Below, piece by piece: positions 26,323 through 38,344 of a DNA stretch of 64,000 nucleotides. This DNA comes from Nitrospira defluvii (lineage in GTDB: Bacteria > Nitrospirota > Nitrospiria > Nitrospirales > Nitrospiraceae). The DNA lies in NCBI RefSeq assembly GCF_905220995.1, contig NZ_CAJNBJ010000001.1, forward strand, positions 930,001 through 994,000, read 5' to 3'. The notes under the pieces were generated by a model. The model was not told the origin of the DNA, did no database searches, and saw only the letters and a list, made by a program, of their open reading frames with translations. The position numbers and the translations under genes are program-made. How positions within the stretch are numbered: the first letter of the stretch is position 1; the number at the start of each line of letters is the position of its first letter.

Positions 26323-27240
26323 TCACTGCCTCCGGATCCGCTTCGTCCCAAACTGACAAAGCCGATCGATGTCACGTCTCCCTGGCATCGACGCTTGCGC
26401 ACCCGCTGTCGTCGTAGCCAATGCACCAGCAGCACTAGCCTTCTCCAATGCCGACTCGATTTCAATTCCTTCGGCCAGTGCACAAGCGAGGACCCCGTTA
26501 AAGGCATCCCCAGCCCCAGTGGAATCGATGGCCTCTACGACAAACGTCGGCACGTGAGTCCGCCTCTTGCCGCATGACAGAAAGGCTCCTTCGTCGCCAC
26601 AGGTCACCACGACGATTCCTCCTCCCTGCAATGCCAAAAGATGCGCGCCCTCCGACGGATCTGTCATCCCGGTCAGCGTACGTACCTCGGTTTCGTTGGG
26701 CGTCAGAATATCCACCAGCTTCAGGAGGTCTGGCGACAAGGGACAGGCCGGGGCAGGATTGAGGATCGTCGTCAGACCGTGCTGTTTCGCCAACAACAAG
26801 GCTGCCTCAACCGTTTCAGGCAACATTTCCATCTGGACGAGGAGGACACGAGCATCCGCCATCAGTGCGGCATGTTGGCGTACATCCGCCGCCGTGAGCC
26901 GGTGATTGCTTCCTGGAACAACCACGATCTGATTGTCGCCGGCGCCGTCGACCAAAATCATCGCCACCCCGGTCGACGCGTCGGCATCGCGCAACAACAC
27001 CTGTTGAGATAAACCCTCCTCCTGTAAATGCTCTGCCATCAAGTCGCCGTGGGCATCCGCTCCCACCTTGCTCAAGAAACGGACCTCCGCCCCGGCACGA
27101 GACGCTGCGACGGCCTGGTTCGCCCCCTTCCCGCCGAATGACTGGACAAAGCGCTGACCGAGCACGGTCTCGCCGCGAGCCGGAAGCCGGTCTACGGTCG
27201 CGGTCAGGTCAATATTACTGGAGCCGATTACGACGACCAT
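26323..27240 (-). CDS. rbsK: Ribokinase
   Basis: PfkB-family sugar kinase of 305 residues closest to ribokinase. The N-terminal GSSNIDLTATVDRLPARGET, the two-Gly motif SFGGKGANQAVAASR and the C-terminal catalytic block DSTGAGDAFNGVLACALAEG (general base Asp) are all present. It phosphorylates ribose at O5 with ATP. Its start overlaps the end of the nucleoside hydrolase gene upstream, so the pair forms a salvage unit: hydrolase frees ribose, kinase returns it to the pentose phosphate pool. Confidence 0.92.
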   Translation of the reverse strand: MVVVIGSSNIDLTATVDRLPARGETVLGQRFVQSFGGKGANQAVAASRAGAEVRFLSKVGADAHGDLMAEHLQEEGLSQQVLLRDADASTGVAMILVDGAGDNQIVVVPGSNHRLTAADVRQHAALMADARVLLVQMEMLPETVEAALLLAKQHGLTTILNPAPACPLSPDLLKLVDILTPNETEVRTLTGMTDPSEGAHLLALQGGGIVVVTCGDEGAFLSCGKRRTHVPTFVVEAIDSTGAGDAFNGVLACALAEGIEIESALEKASAAGALATTTAGAQASMPGRRDIDRLCQFGTKRIRRQ

Positions 27241-28223
27241 GGGCAGAGTCGGCTGCGGATGAGATGCAACGCCCGATCGGCGTCGATGTCCACCGCGACA
27301 TGCATGTTGGGAGTCGCCTTTTCCTCAGGCTTCCGAGATCGGCGATCGGCGACAGTCGCCCCGCGCGACACCCGGCCGACCATCTCAATGTCCACATGCA
27401 GCGGCTCCATCCTCATCAACGAGGCATCAATGGCCGACAGAATTGCAACCGGGTCATGGAAGTACAGGAGCCCGTGACCTTCGACCTGCTCCGCGAAGTC
27501 AAACGCCTTGGAGGTCATGTCGACCACCAGGCGACCGATCGGGTGAGGGGACCCAGCAACCCATGCTTCCAAACCGGCTCTGGTCACCCCGACACGGGTC
27601 GTCACGTCAAGTGGGACGAGGGTCAAGGGCAGCGACGCATGAAACACCCGATGCGCCGCATGCGGATCGACATACATATTAAATTCCGCCACCGGGGAAA
27701 TGTTGCCGGGGACGCCGATCGCCCCCCCCATCGCCACCACCGCACGAAACTTCTGGACGGTGAGGGGATTTACCTTCAAGCCCACGGCCACGTTCGTCAA
27801 CGGCCCCAGGGTGATCAATGTCACCTCATCGGGATATCGGCGAATACACTCGTTCCACACATCCTGCGCGGTGGGCAACATTTGAGGCAAACGCACCGCC
27901 GGGTACCGCGGCATACCTCCTGGCGTCAACGCACCATCCAGCTCACCCAGCCCATCACTCCCATGAACCTGGATCGCCGTGATCAGGTCCTCTTCCAACG
28001 GACGGGCGGCACCCTGTCCTACCAGCAGACCCGATGGGGGGTTCAGCTGGTTCAGAAGGCGGAACAGATTTTTTGTCCCCTGGCCGACCGGCACATTTCC
28101 GCAAACCGTGGTGATGCCCACCACGTCCAGTTCCGGTGAAGCCAACGCCAGCAGAATGGCCAGTGCGTCATCAACCCCGGGATCTGTATCGATGATGACC
28201 TTCAAGGGAGGAGTATTCAACAT
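27228..28223 (-). CDS. Nucleoside hydrolase (IunH family)
   Basis: Inosine-uridine-preferring nucleoside hydrolase, 331 residues. The calcium site signature DTDPGVDDALAILLAL is at the N terminus, followed by GITTVCGNVPV and the later segment ITLGPLTNVAVGL. It splits ribonucleosides into base and ribose. The 13-bp overlap with the ribokinase gene suggests translational coupling. Substrate range (purine or pyrimidine) cannot be told. Confidence 0.93.
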   Translation of the reverse strand: MLNTPPLKVIIDTDPGVDDALAILLALASPELDVVGITTVCGNVPVGQGTKNLFRLLNQLNPPSGLLVGQGAARPLEEDLITAIQVHGSDGLGELDGALTPGGMPRYPAVRLPQMLPTAQDVWNECIRRYPDEVTLITLGPLTNVAVGLKVNPLTVQKFRAVVAMGGAIGVPGNISPVAEFNMYVDPHAAHRVFHASLPLTLVPLDVTTRVGVTRAGLEAWVAGSPHPIGRLVVDMTSKAFDFAEQVEGHGLLYFHDPVAILSAIDASLMRMEPLHVDIEMVGRVSRGATVADRRSRKPEEKATPNMHVAVDIDADRALHLIRSRLCPWSS

Positions 28224-28297
28224 GCTGTGCCGCTAGACTGCGCTGCCGTGGCAGGGCGGGACCGCATGATGGGCCACCGCACCTCAATGATATCCTG

Positions 28298-28943
28298 TTA
28301 CAAGCCCGGACCGCGTTCGGCGCCCGGCTCACCGAAGTGCGTCGATTGCCCGAGTTGTTCTAGAACCGACTGGAACAAGGCCGCATCATGGGGAGGGCCC
28401 ATGAGAAAATAGATGACCGCCGCCTCCCCAGGGCCGAGCACCGCCAGGGCGCGCCCAACCATATCTTCCCCTTGATACGATTGCGCGATGGATGTCTCGT
28501 TCTCGATTTGGGAACCGGCAGGGATAAATGAGATGCCATGGAGCAACGACAACGGCTGACTCAACTGCTCACGAATCGACTCGCGCGTCGCCCCGGTCAG
28601 CGGGAAGAGCATGCCAAGGTCCTTCCCCTCCTCCGGCGTGAGGAACGGCATGTCGGCGTCGTCCGGTCGGCTGCTCTGCCAATGCTCCGGAACCACGAAC
28701 GACCACCCAGTCCCCGGGATGGTTAATCGAGCACCCGCACGATAGGTCACACCGGACACGATCTCGATGGGGCGGGTCTCGGAAGCCGGCTCTTCCATGG
28801 CCACCGGTTCTGAAGAAGCCCTGGTCGGTGCCGTAAAGAGCAAGGTGAGCGAGAGGGTCGTAGCGGCGACCTGAACGATGGCGTACCAGTGCCGTCGGAG
28901 ACCAGCGGCAGGCCCAGGTCCCAATGCGCAGCTTGAACACCGA

Positions 28944-28957
<14 letters not shown>
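28298..28957 (-). CDS. Unknown exported or membrane-anchored protein
   Basis: About 219 residues from the ATG at 28957, which overlaps the gcvP stop by 14 bp; the frame is open further back, but inside gcvP. One hydrophobic helix (about residues 25-45, ending [10 protein letters not shown]) looks like a signal peptide or anchor. The rest holds [19 protein letters not shown] and a final acidic/hydrophobic helix [12 protein letters not shown], no family being recognised. It may be a periplasmic protein cotranscribed with gcvP. Confidence 0.55.
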
Positions 28958-31829
<2,872 letters not shown>

Positions 31830-32031
31830 GGGGGTGAAATCCTGCTAGAAGTTGACGCACTCGTCCATTCGACGCAGCAACGGGTACCCTATCATGCAGC
31901 ACGGATTTTTCCAAGCATTCGGCACGCGACTCTCGTCGCTTGTTTTCCCAAATTTCATAGCGTAATAGTGACAGCGAATCCCGGCGCAGGATGCAGTCGA
32001 CTATCGACCTGTCGCCGACACAGGACGACCC

Positions 32032-33687
32032 ATGATTACACATGACATCCTCATTGTCGGAGCAGGGCTCGCCGGCATGCGCGCGGCGATTGCAGTCCCG
32101 CCTGACGTTAATGTCGCACTCCTCTCCAAGGTTCACCCGGTCCGCAGCCATTCGGTCGCCGCACAAGGCGGGATCAACGCCGCCATCGGGACAGACGACT
32201 CGTGGGAGGCACATGCCTATGACACGGCCAAAGGCGGCCTCTATCTCGGCGACCAAGATGCCATCGAAGCCATGTGCAAGGAAGCCCCGCAAGACATTCT
32301 CGAACTGGAGCGCATGGGAGTCATCTTCAGTCGCACACCGGATGGACGGATCGCGCAGCGACCGTTCGGCGGAGCCGGGTACCCGCGAACCTGTTACGCC
32401 GCCGACCGCACCGGACATGCCCTCTTGCACGCCATGTACGAACAGCTGATGAAGCGCCGGTGCAAGGTCTACGAAGAATGGTATGTCACGGCCTTGCTCG
32501 TTGAGGAAGGACGTTGCTGTGGGGTCGTTGCTTGGGACGTCGTCCGTGGCGGGTTGCAAGTGTTGCAGGCCAAAGCTGTGATTCTTGCCACCGGGGGGAG
32601 CGGTCGCGTGTTCTCCACCAGCACCAACGCCGTCATCAATACCGGTGATGGCATGGCCCTGGCCTACCGGGCTGGCGTACCGCTGGAGGACATGGAATTC
32701 GTCCAGTTTCACCCGACCACATTAAAAGACACCGGTATTCTGATTACGGAAGGGGCGCGCGGGGAAGGCGGCTATCTACTCAATACGCTCGGAGAGCGGT
32801 TTATGAAGCGGTATGCGCCGGAACAAATGGAACTGGCCACCCGCTCGACCGTATCGCTGGCCATCGGGCAGGAAATCCAAGAAGGGCGGGGCGTCGACGG
32901 CTGCGTGTTACTCGACCTGCGGCACCTGGGGCGCACCAAGATTCTGGAACGGCTGCCCCAGATCAGGGAATTGGCCATGGAGTTTGCGGGGCTCGATCCG
33001 ATCGAAACGCCCATCCCGATCCGCCCCGGTGCCCACTACCAGATGGGCGGCGTGAAGGCCAACGCCTGGGGGGAAACCGACCTTCCCGGACTCTTCGCCG
33101 CAGGTGAATGCGCCTGCGTGAGTGTGCACGGAGCCAACCGGCTGGGCGGCAATTCACTCCTGGAAACGATCGTCTTCGGACGTCGGGCCGGCACCAGAGC
33201 GGCGGAATCCATCCGCGACTGTCGCCTTCCGCCCATCCCCGACACACACCTGCAGGGTGAAACACAACGCGTGAAGGCCCTGTTCGGCAATCCCGGTCCG
33301 GAGCGGGCCTGGCACATTCGGGACGATCTCGGGAAAACCATGAGTCTCAATCTGGGCATCTTCCGCACCAAGCAGTCCATGCAGGAGGCTCGAGCCGCTA
33401 TCCAGGCGTTACAGCTGCGTGCCCGACACATGTGTGTGCAGGACAGAGGCCAGATCTTCAATACCGACCTGATTCAGGCGCTGGAGCTGCAGTGCCTTCT
33501 GGACATTGCGGAGACCATCGTCGTCGGCGCCTTGGGACGGGAAGAGAGCCGGGGAGCCCACTATCGAGCCGATTTCCCGACACGAAACGACAACGCCTGG
33601 CTTCGCCACACCATCAGCCACCGGCACACCGACGGCCCGCACCTGACCTATACCCCCGTTACCATTACCCGCTTTCCCCCTGCCTAG
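32032..33687 (+). CDS. sdhA: Succinate dehydrogenase/fumarate reductase flavoprotein
   Basis: Flavoprotein subunit of succinate dehydrogenase or fumarate reductase, 551 residues. The dinucleotide loop [10 protein letters not shown] lies at residues 10-19 and His40 in [14 protein letters not shown] is the covalent FAD attachment residue. The active-site blocks QFHPTTL, HYQMGG and [15 protein letters not shown] follow. It interconverts succinate and fumarate in the TCA or reductive TCA cycle. No iron-sulfur or membrane subunit is adjacent. Length and the HPVRSH motif favour Sdh/Frd over L-aspartate oxidase. Start ATG has AGGACG upstream. Confidence 0.9.
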   Translation: MITHDILIVGAGLAGMRAAIAVPPDVNVALLSKVHPVRSHSVAAQGGINAAIGTDDSWEAHAYDTAKGGLYLGDQDAIEAMCKEAPQDILELERMGVIFSRTPDGRIAQRPFGGAGYPRTCYAADRTGHALLHAMYEQLMKRRCKVYEEWYVTALLVEEGRCCGVVAWDVVRGGLQVLQAKAVILATGGSGRVFSTSTNAVINTGDGMALAYRAGVPLEDMEFVQFHPTTLKDTGILITEGARGEGGYLLNTLGERFMKRYAPEQMELATRSTVSLAIGQEIQEGRGVDGCVLLDLRHLGRTKILERLPQIRELAMEFAGLDPIETPIPIRPGAHYQMGGVKANAWGETDLPGLFAAGECACVSVHGANRLGGNSLLETIVFGRRAGTRAAESIRDCRLPPIPDTHLQGETQRVKALFGNPGPERAWHIRDDLGKTMSLNLGIFRTKQSMQEARAAIQALQLRARHMCVQDRGQIFNTDLIQALELQCLLDIAETIVVGALGREESRGAHYRADFPTRNDNAWLRHTISHRHTDGPHLTYTPVTITRFPPA

Positions 33688-33863
33688 GCCCTCAGTCCTG
33701 TCATCCGCCCCCGCGCCCGGCGAACAAGATCCTACGGGCTGCCAGGGGTAGCGCTCCATCCGGTTGCGCTCCTCGCGTTTTGCGCTATCCTTTTGAGTGA
33801 TCACCGATCGTTTCACTGACCGGACCGTCCAGCGTACGCCCGGGTGAAGGGTGGTAAGGCACC

Positions 33864-35177
33864 ATGGCTCCCGTTCTCCCAGGCACGGCACCCCAGACAC
33901 CCGCTCTGTCCGCACCCCTTGCCCCGGCACAGACCGTCACCTGCCCATTCTGTCAGGCAGTCACGTCATGTGCTCCGTCCCCCGGGCGTCTCCTCCATCA
34001 GGTCGCCTGCCCATCCTGTCGCGAAAATCTTCTGCTCCTCAACCAGCGGACGCAAGAAACCGATGTAGCACTCATCGATCAACAGGGATCGACCGCTCCG
34101 CCTTCGAGTGATCTGTCGTGTCGAATCGCAGGCCTTGCGGTGGCAACCCTCGCTTGCCTGTTGAATTACGTCCTGCTCTCAACACTGGGGTTCTGGATGT
34201 TCGGCCAAATCACCACCATTCACGATCCGTACGATGTCGATGCGCTCCTCCTGTCGCCCTTGATTGTGAAAGCCAATGGGTGGACACCGCTGCATCTCGC
34301 CGCAGCGCGAGGAGATCTTCCTCTCGCCGCCTCCCTTCTCGACAATGGAGCCTCCATCGACCAACCCAATGGCAATCGTCGTACTGCGCTGTATGAAGCG
34401 GCAAAGCGGGGGCAGACGGCGGTCGTCACCCTACTCCTGAATCGCGGCGCCAATCCCAATGCGCGCGGGAAACTTGGTTACACTCCGCTACTGGCGGCAG
34501 CGGAAGAAGGCCATGCCGACACCATCGCCGCCTTGCTACGCCATGGCGCAGACCACCGCGCCATCTCCACCCTCGGTGATTCGGCCCTGCACCGGGCCGT
34601 CAGAAGCGGCCATCTGGCCGCCACACAAACCCTCCTTGAGCACGGGATCTCCGTCAATCGGAAGACCCATGGCGAAACGGCGCTTGAGATCGCGCAACAC
34701 GAAGAAGACCAGGAGTTGATCGACCTGTTGCGCGCGCACGGTGGACGAGAATTCTCCCAGGCAAAAGCTCATCGTGCCCAAGGCATCGCACATCAGAAAC
34801 AAGGGCATGCCGACAGAGCACTCTTTGCCTTTGCAGAAGCCTTGAATCTCGATCCAGACGACTATGAGGCCTACTACGGCCGCGGAACCGCCCTGCTCCA
34901 AAAGAACGAACCCGACGAAGCCCTGATCGCCTTTCACGCCGCCATCCGTCTCAACCCCACCTACTTTGAGGCCTACAGCGCAGCGACCTCTGTCTATACG
35001 GCACGCAAACAGTGGAGGCTGGCCCTCGCACTGTGGGATCAATTCCTCGCGCAACAACCACAACATGGGCGGGCACATTTTGAACGAGCGATCGTCAAAC
35101 GGGCTCAAGGCGACAGCGCCGGCTTTCTGGAGGGCCTGCAACGAGCCTGCGCGTTGGGACATGTGGCAGCCTGTTGA
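33864..35177 (+). CDS. Membrane protein with zinc ribbon, ankyrin and TPR repeats
   Basis: A 437-residue mosaic protein. From the N terminus: a two-CxxC zinc ribbon (CPFC and CPSC, residues about 28-53), one membrane helix (about 88-115), four to five ankyrin repeats (about 138-292, for example GWTPLHLAAARGDLPLAASL), and three to four TPR-like helical pairs (about 293-430). It probably sits in the inner membrane with the repeats as a binding platform. The next genes, DUF898 and M48, follow by 3 and 2 bp, so it belongs to that operon; the ribbon resembles that of the DUF898 protein. Confidence 0.8.
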   Translation: MAPVLPGTAPQTPALSAPLAPAQTVTCPFCQAVTSCAPSPGRLLHQVACPSCRENLLLLNQRTQETDVALIDQQGSTAPPSSDLSCRIAGLAVATLACLLNYVLLSTLGFWMFGQITTIHDPYDVDALLLSPLIVKANGWTPLHLAAARGDLPLAASLLDNGASIDQPNGNRRTALYEAAKRGQTAVVTLLLNRGANPNARGKLGYTPLLAAAEEGHADTIAALLRHGADHRAISTLGDSALHRAVRSGHLAATQTLLEHGISVNRKTHGETALEIAQHEEDQELIDLLRAHGGREFSQAKAHRAQGIAHQKQGHADRALFAFAEALNLDPDDYEAYYGRGTALLQKNEPDEALIAFHAAIRLNPTYFEAYSAATSVYTARKQWRLALALWDQFLAQQPQHGRAHFERAIVKRAQGDSAGFLEGLQRACALGHVAAC

Positions 35178-35180
35178 CGC

Positions 35181-36458
35181 ATGACCACCACCGCCGCACA
35201 CGACGAGACCAATCGTGCCACCATTGGCATCACCTGCCGCCGCTGCCTTGCCCAGTATCGAATCCGCGACGCACACCGATTGACGAATGCCTCTCGCAGC
35301 ACCTGCCGGGACTGCGGGGCCCGTTTCGCCGTCGTGACCCCAGCGCTGCCCATCGATGCCGAACAGCAGGCACTTCACGTACTCATTGAGACCACGACTC
35401 CGCCCGCACCGGATCACTCCGACCAGGACCAGCAGCAACCTTCAACTATGCACGGCACCTTTCGTGGGTCAGGCGGCACCCTGCTCGGCATGCAGATCGT
35501 GAACCTCTGCCTGACGCTCATCACTCTTGGGGTCTATCATTTTTGGGGAAAGGCAAAGATCCGCCGCTACCTGTTCAGTCATACGGCGTTTGGAAGCGAT
35601 CGCTTCGCCTACCACGGTACCGGCAAGGAACTCTACCAAGGTTTCCTCAAGGCCATGCTGGTGTTCGGTCTTCCCTATGTTTCATTGATAGCCATGCACA
35701 GCTTTCTTGACCTTCCACGATGGATCGATCTGCTGTCGCAGGCACTGGCCGGCCTTGTCCTGTTCCTCTATGTTCCGATCGCCACGGTCAACGCGCGCCG
35801 CTATCGCTGTACGCGCACCTCGTGGCGAGGCATCCGATTCTCGTTTCGAGGGCGCACCACAGATTTCCTGAAGCTCTATGTTCGAGGCTGGGCGTTCACG
35901 TTCCTCACATTGGGGACCTACTATCCGTATTTCCAAACCCAGCGCCAGGCGTTTCTCCACGCGCAGACCTATTTCGGCAATCATCGCTTTGGGTTCACCG
36001 GACACGGCTCGGGCATTATGCTTCCCTTTGCCCTCACCCTACTTTCCACGTATGTCGTCCTGGGTCTTTGCGGACTCGCCCTAGCGTTCCAGTTGACCAA
36101 TGCGGGACTGACGCTGCTGTTGATTCCCTTCGTGCTGGGCCCCCTGTGGATCTGGCTATTGGGGCAGAAGCAGAAGTATTTTTGGGATCACACCACCTTC
36201 GGGGAAGCCCGCTTCTCATCGAACATCACCTGGCAGAAACTGCTCACCCTGTATTTGGGCAATATCGGCCTCCTTCTGGTCACGATGGGGTGGGCCTGGC
36301 CCTGGGTCACCGTTCGCAACGCCCGCTTCTACATCGGAGCCCTGTCGTTGCAAGGCCCCGTGGATCTCGACCGCGTGCTGCAAGACCAGGCCGAGTCCTC
36401 GGTGACCGGAGAAGGCTTTTCTCACCTTCTCGACACCGGCTTCGACATGGATGCATAG
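35181..36458 (+). CDS. DUF898 (YjgN-type) membrane protein with zinc ribbon
   Basis: A 425-residue protein with an N-terminal zinc ribbon (CRRC at residues about 14-17, CRDC about 26 residues later) followed by the DUF898/YjgN domain: a GVYHFWGKAKIRRYL segment, repeated once more as a degenerate copy near TFLTLGTYYPYF and WAWPWVTVRNARFY, with about six to eight membrane helices. The function of YjgN is not known. It is encoded between the ankyrin/TPR gene and the M48 protease gene in one tight operon, so a shared membrane role is likely. Confidence 0.82.
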   Translation: MTTTAAHDETNRATIGITCRRCLAQYRIRDAHRLTNASRSTCRDCGARFAVVTPALPIDAEQQALHVLIETTTPPAPDHSDQDQQQPSTMHGTFRGSGGTLLGMQIVNLCLTLITLGVYHFWGKAKIRRYLFSHTAFGSDRFAYHGTGKELYQGFLKAMLVFGLPYVSLIAMHSFLDLPRWIDLLSQALAGLVLFLYVPIATVNARRYRCTRTSWRGIRFSFRGRTTDFLKLYVRGWAFTFLTLGTYYPYFQTQRQAFLHAQTYFGNHRFGFTGHGSGIMLPFALTLLSTYVVLGLCGLALAFQLTNAGLTLLLIPFVLGPLWIWLLGQKQKYFWDHTTFGEARFSSNITWQKLLTLYLGNIGLLLVTMGWAWPWVTVRNARFYIGALSLQGPVDLDRVLQDQAESSVTGEGFSHLLDTGFDMDA

Positions 36459-36460
36459 GT

Positions 36461-37603
36461 ATGCCGACCGCTCGACCCGCCCACTATCTGGATGGCCGTA
36501 CCGCGACGCGGCACCCGGTGACCCTCACCGTGACTCCGAGCACCCTACTGATCGTGATGGCGGATGGCAGCAGCCGGCAGTGGCCCTATGATCAGATCCG
36601 CCAGACCCAGGGCGCCTACCGCGGCGAACCGGTCCGGTTGGAATTCGGGCCGGATCCCTGCGAAGCGCTCGTCGTCGCTACACCTGCAATCTTGACCGAG
36701 ATCCATGCGGCCGCACCCGGCATCGCGCGTCATCTTCATGACCCAGCTTGGCGGCATGCACGCCTCCGCTGGACCCTGGGCGCCGCACTGAGTGTGGTGT
36801 TCATGCTCATCGGCTTATACCGGTGGGGCATTCCCGGAATTGCCTCCGTTGCCGCGCCCTATGTCCCTGTCAGCTGGGAAGAATCATTGGGCCGTCAGGT
36901 CGTCGACCGACTGGCGCCAAACAATCAGCAATGTCGCGACCCTAAACGGCTACAAAAGTTGGATCACATTGCGCAGACGCTCGCGGCCACGCGTCCGGTA
37001 GCCCCCTACCGGATCACCCTGACCGTCGTCGACAACCCGACGGTGAATGCGTTTGCCGCGCCAGGCGGACAGGTCATCCTGCTCCGTGGTCTCCTGGAAC
37101 GAACCAACAGCCCGGAAGAACTCGCCGGGGTCCTGGCGCATGAACTCCAACATATCTATCAACGTCACACCACCAAAACGATCCTCGAACAGACCGCCGG
37201 TTCGCTGCTCCTGACGGCCATCTCGGGAGACTTGTCGGGAGGATTGGCCTGGGGCATCGAGGGCGCACGTGCGATGGGAGCCCTGCACTATAGTCGCGCT
37301 CATGAACGGGAAGCCGACATCGAAGGGTTGCACATGCTACAAGCCGCCCATCTGGATCCGGCCGCCATGGTGGCAATCTACAGCAGCATGCAACAAAGCG
37401 AGCAGAACCATCAGGCCCCGCCGGAATTTCTCTCCACTCACCCGGACATGAACGAACGGCTCGCCACCCTTGTCGCGCTGGCAGGCCCCACACCACTCGA
37501 TCCACAACAGCTGCTTCCGGGAGAAGATTGGACAGACATCCGCTCGCTCTGCCGGCTACGCGACCCAGGCCGCTCAGTCCCCTTCTCTCTCGATCTCCCC
37601 TGA
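36461..37603 (+). CDS. M48-family membrane metalloprotease
   Basis: Peptidase of the M48 (Ste24/HtpX-like) family, 380 residues from the ATG at 36461. One or two membrane helices lie near residues 105-125. The zinc motif HELQH is at residues 227-231 with the third-ligand region AHEREADIEGLHM downstream, and NAFAAPGGQVILLRGLLE ahead of it. An N-terminal 80-residue strand-rich domain is specific to this type. The tail of the protein after the second helix carries a DPQQLLPGEDW segment. With DUF898 and ankyrin/TPR proteins in the operon it may process or control a membrane complex. Confidence 0.87.
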   Translation: MPTARPAHYLDGRTATRHPVTLTVTPSTLLIVMADGSSRQWPYDQIRQTQGAYRGEPVRLEFGPDPCEALVVATPAILTEIHAAAPGIARHLHDPAWRHARLRWTLGAALSVVFMLIGLYRWGIPGIASVAAPYVPVSWEESLGRQVVDRLAPNNQQCRDPKRLQKLDHIAQTLAATRPVAPYRITLTVVDNPTVNAFAAPGGQVILLRGLLERTNSPEELAGVLAHELQHIYQRHTTKTILEQTAGSLLLTAISGDLSGGLAWGIEGARAMGALHYSRAHEREADIEGLHMLQAAHLDPAAMVAIYSSMQQSEQNHQAPPEFLSTHPDMNERLATLVALAGPTPLDPQQLLPGEDWTDIRSLCRLRDPGRSVPFSLDLP

Positions 37604-37642
37604 CGTGATGTTTCCCCTGCTCACAGAACCGATCACCTCTGC

Positions 37643-37648
37643 TATAAT
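37643..37648 (+). promoter_or_regulatory. -10 box of response-regulator gene
   Basis: A consensus TATAAT lies 24 bp before the response regulator ATG, giving an 18-nt leader. No good -35 is seen (weak CTGCTC at 37617), which is compatible with an activated promoter. Confidence 0.5.
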
Positions 37649-37672
37649 CCGCCAACTGTATGGGCCTCTCGT

Positions 37673-38344
37673 ATGCGCGTCCTCGTCATTGAAGACGAAA
37701 CCAAAGTGGGCTCGTTTATCAAACGAGCCCTTGAAGAAGAGAGTTATGCCGTCGACCTCTGCGAAGACGGCGCGCAGGGGCTCGACCTAGCCCTCACCGG
37801 CAGCTACGACCTCATCATGATCGACCTCATGCTGCCGAGCCTTCCCGGCATGGAGGTGCTCACCCGCCTGCGCAAAGAAAAGATTCAAACGCCGGTGTTG
37901 ATTCTGACCGCACAGTCAAAGGTGGATCAGCGAGTCAAGGGCCTCGACGCGGGCGCAGATGACTACCTGACCAAACCCTTCGCCATTGATGAGCTGCTCG
38001 CCCGAGTACGGGCGCTCCTGCGGCGTGGCACAGCAGAATCCTCAGGCACCCTTCAGGTCGATGACCTCATCCTCAACCCTGCCACTCGTGAAGTGACGCG
38101 CGGCGGACAACGCATCGACCTCACGGTCAAGGAATACGCGCTGCTGGAATATTTCATGCGGCATGCGGGGAGAGTCCTGACTCGTCCCATGATTTCCGAT
38201 CACGTCTGGAATCAGGATTTCGACACCTTCACCAACGTCATCGACGTCTATGTGAATTACTTGCGGAATAAGATCGATCGCGGACGAGCTCGAAAGTTGA
38301 TTCACACCATCCGAGGGAGTGGGTACATGCTCAAGGTGGACTGA
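37673..38344 (+). CDS. OmpR/PhoB-family response regulator
   Basis: Response regulator of 223 residues with a receiver domain (phosphoacceptor Asp51 in MIDLMLP, switch Lys in LTKPF) and an OmpR/PhoB winged helix ending TIRGSGYMLKVD. It is most like the QseB/PmrA/CopR group. It overlaps the histidine kinase gene by one base (TGATG), so the two are cognate partners. A PmrA/QseB-like box lies between the kinase gene and htrA, making htrA a likely target. Confidence 0.93.
   Translation: MRVLVIEDETKVGSFIKRALEEESYAVDLCEDGAQGLDLALTGSYDLIMIDLMLPSLPGMEVLTRLRKEKIQTPVLILTAQSKVDQRVKGLDAGADDYLTKPFAIDELLARVRALLRRGTAESSGTLQVDDLILNPATREVTRGGQRIDLTVKEYALLEYFMRHAGRVLTRPMISDHVWNQDFDTFTNVIDVYVNYLRNKIDRGRARKLIHTIRGSGYMLKVD

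Noticed and set aside
35720-36460. Upstream extension of the M48 reading frame
   Set aside because: It is a shadow of the DUF898 gene in another frame; the ATG at 36461 follows the DUF898 stop by 2 bp.
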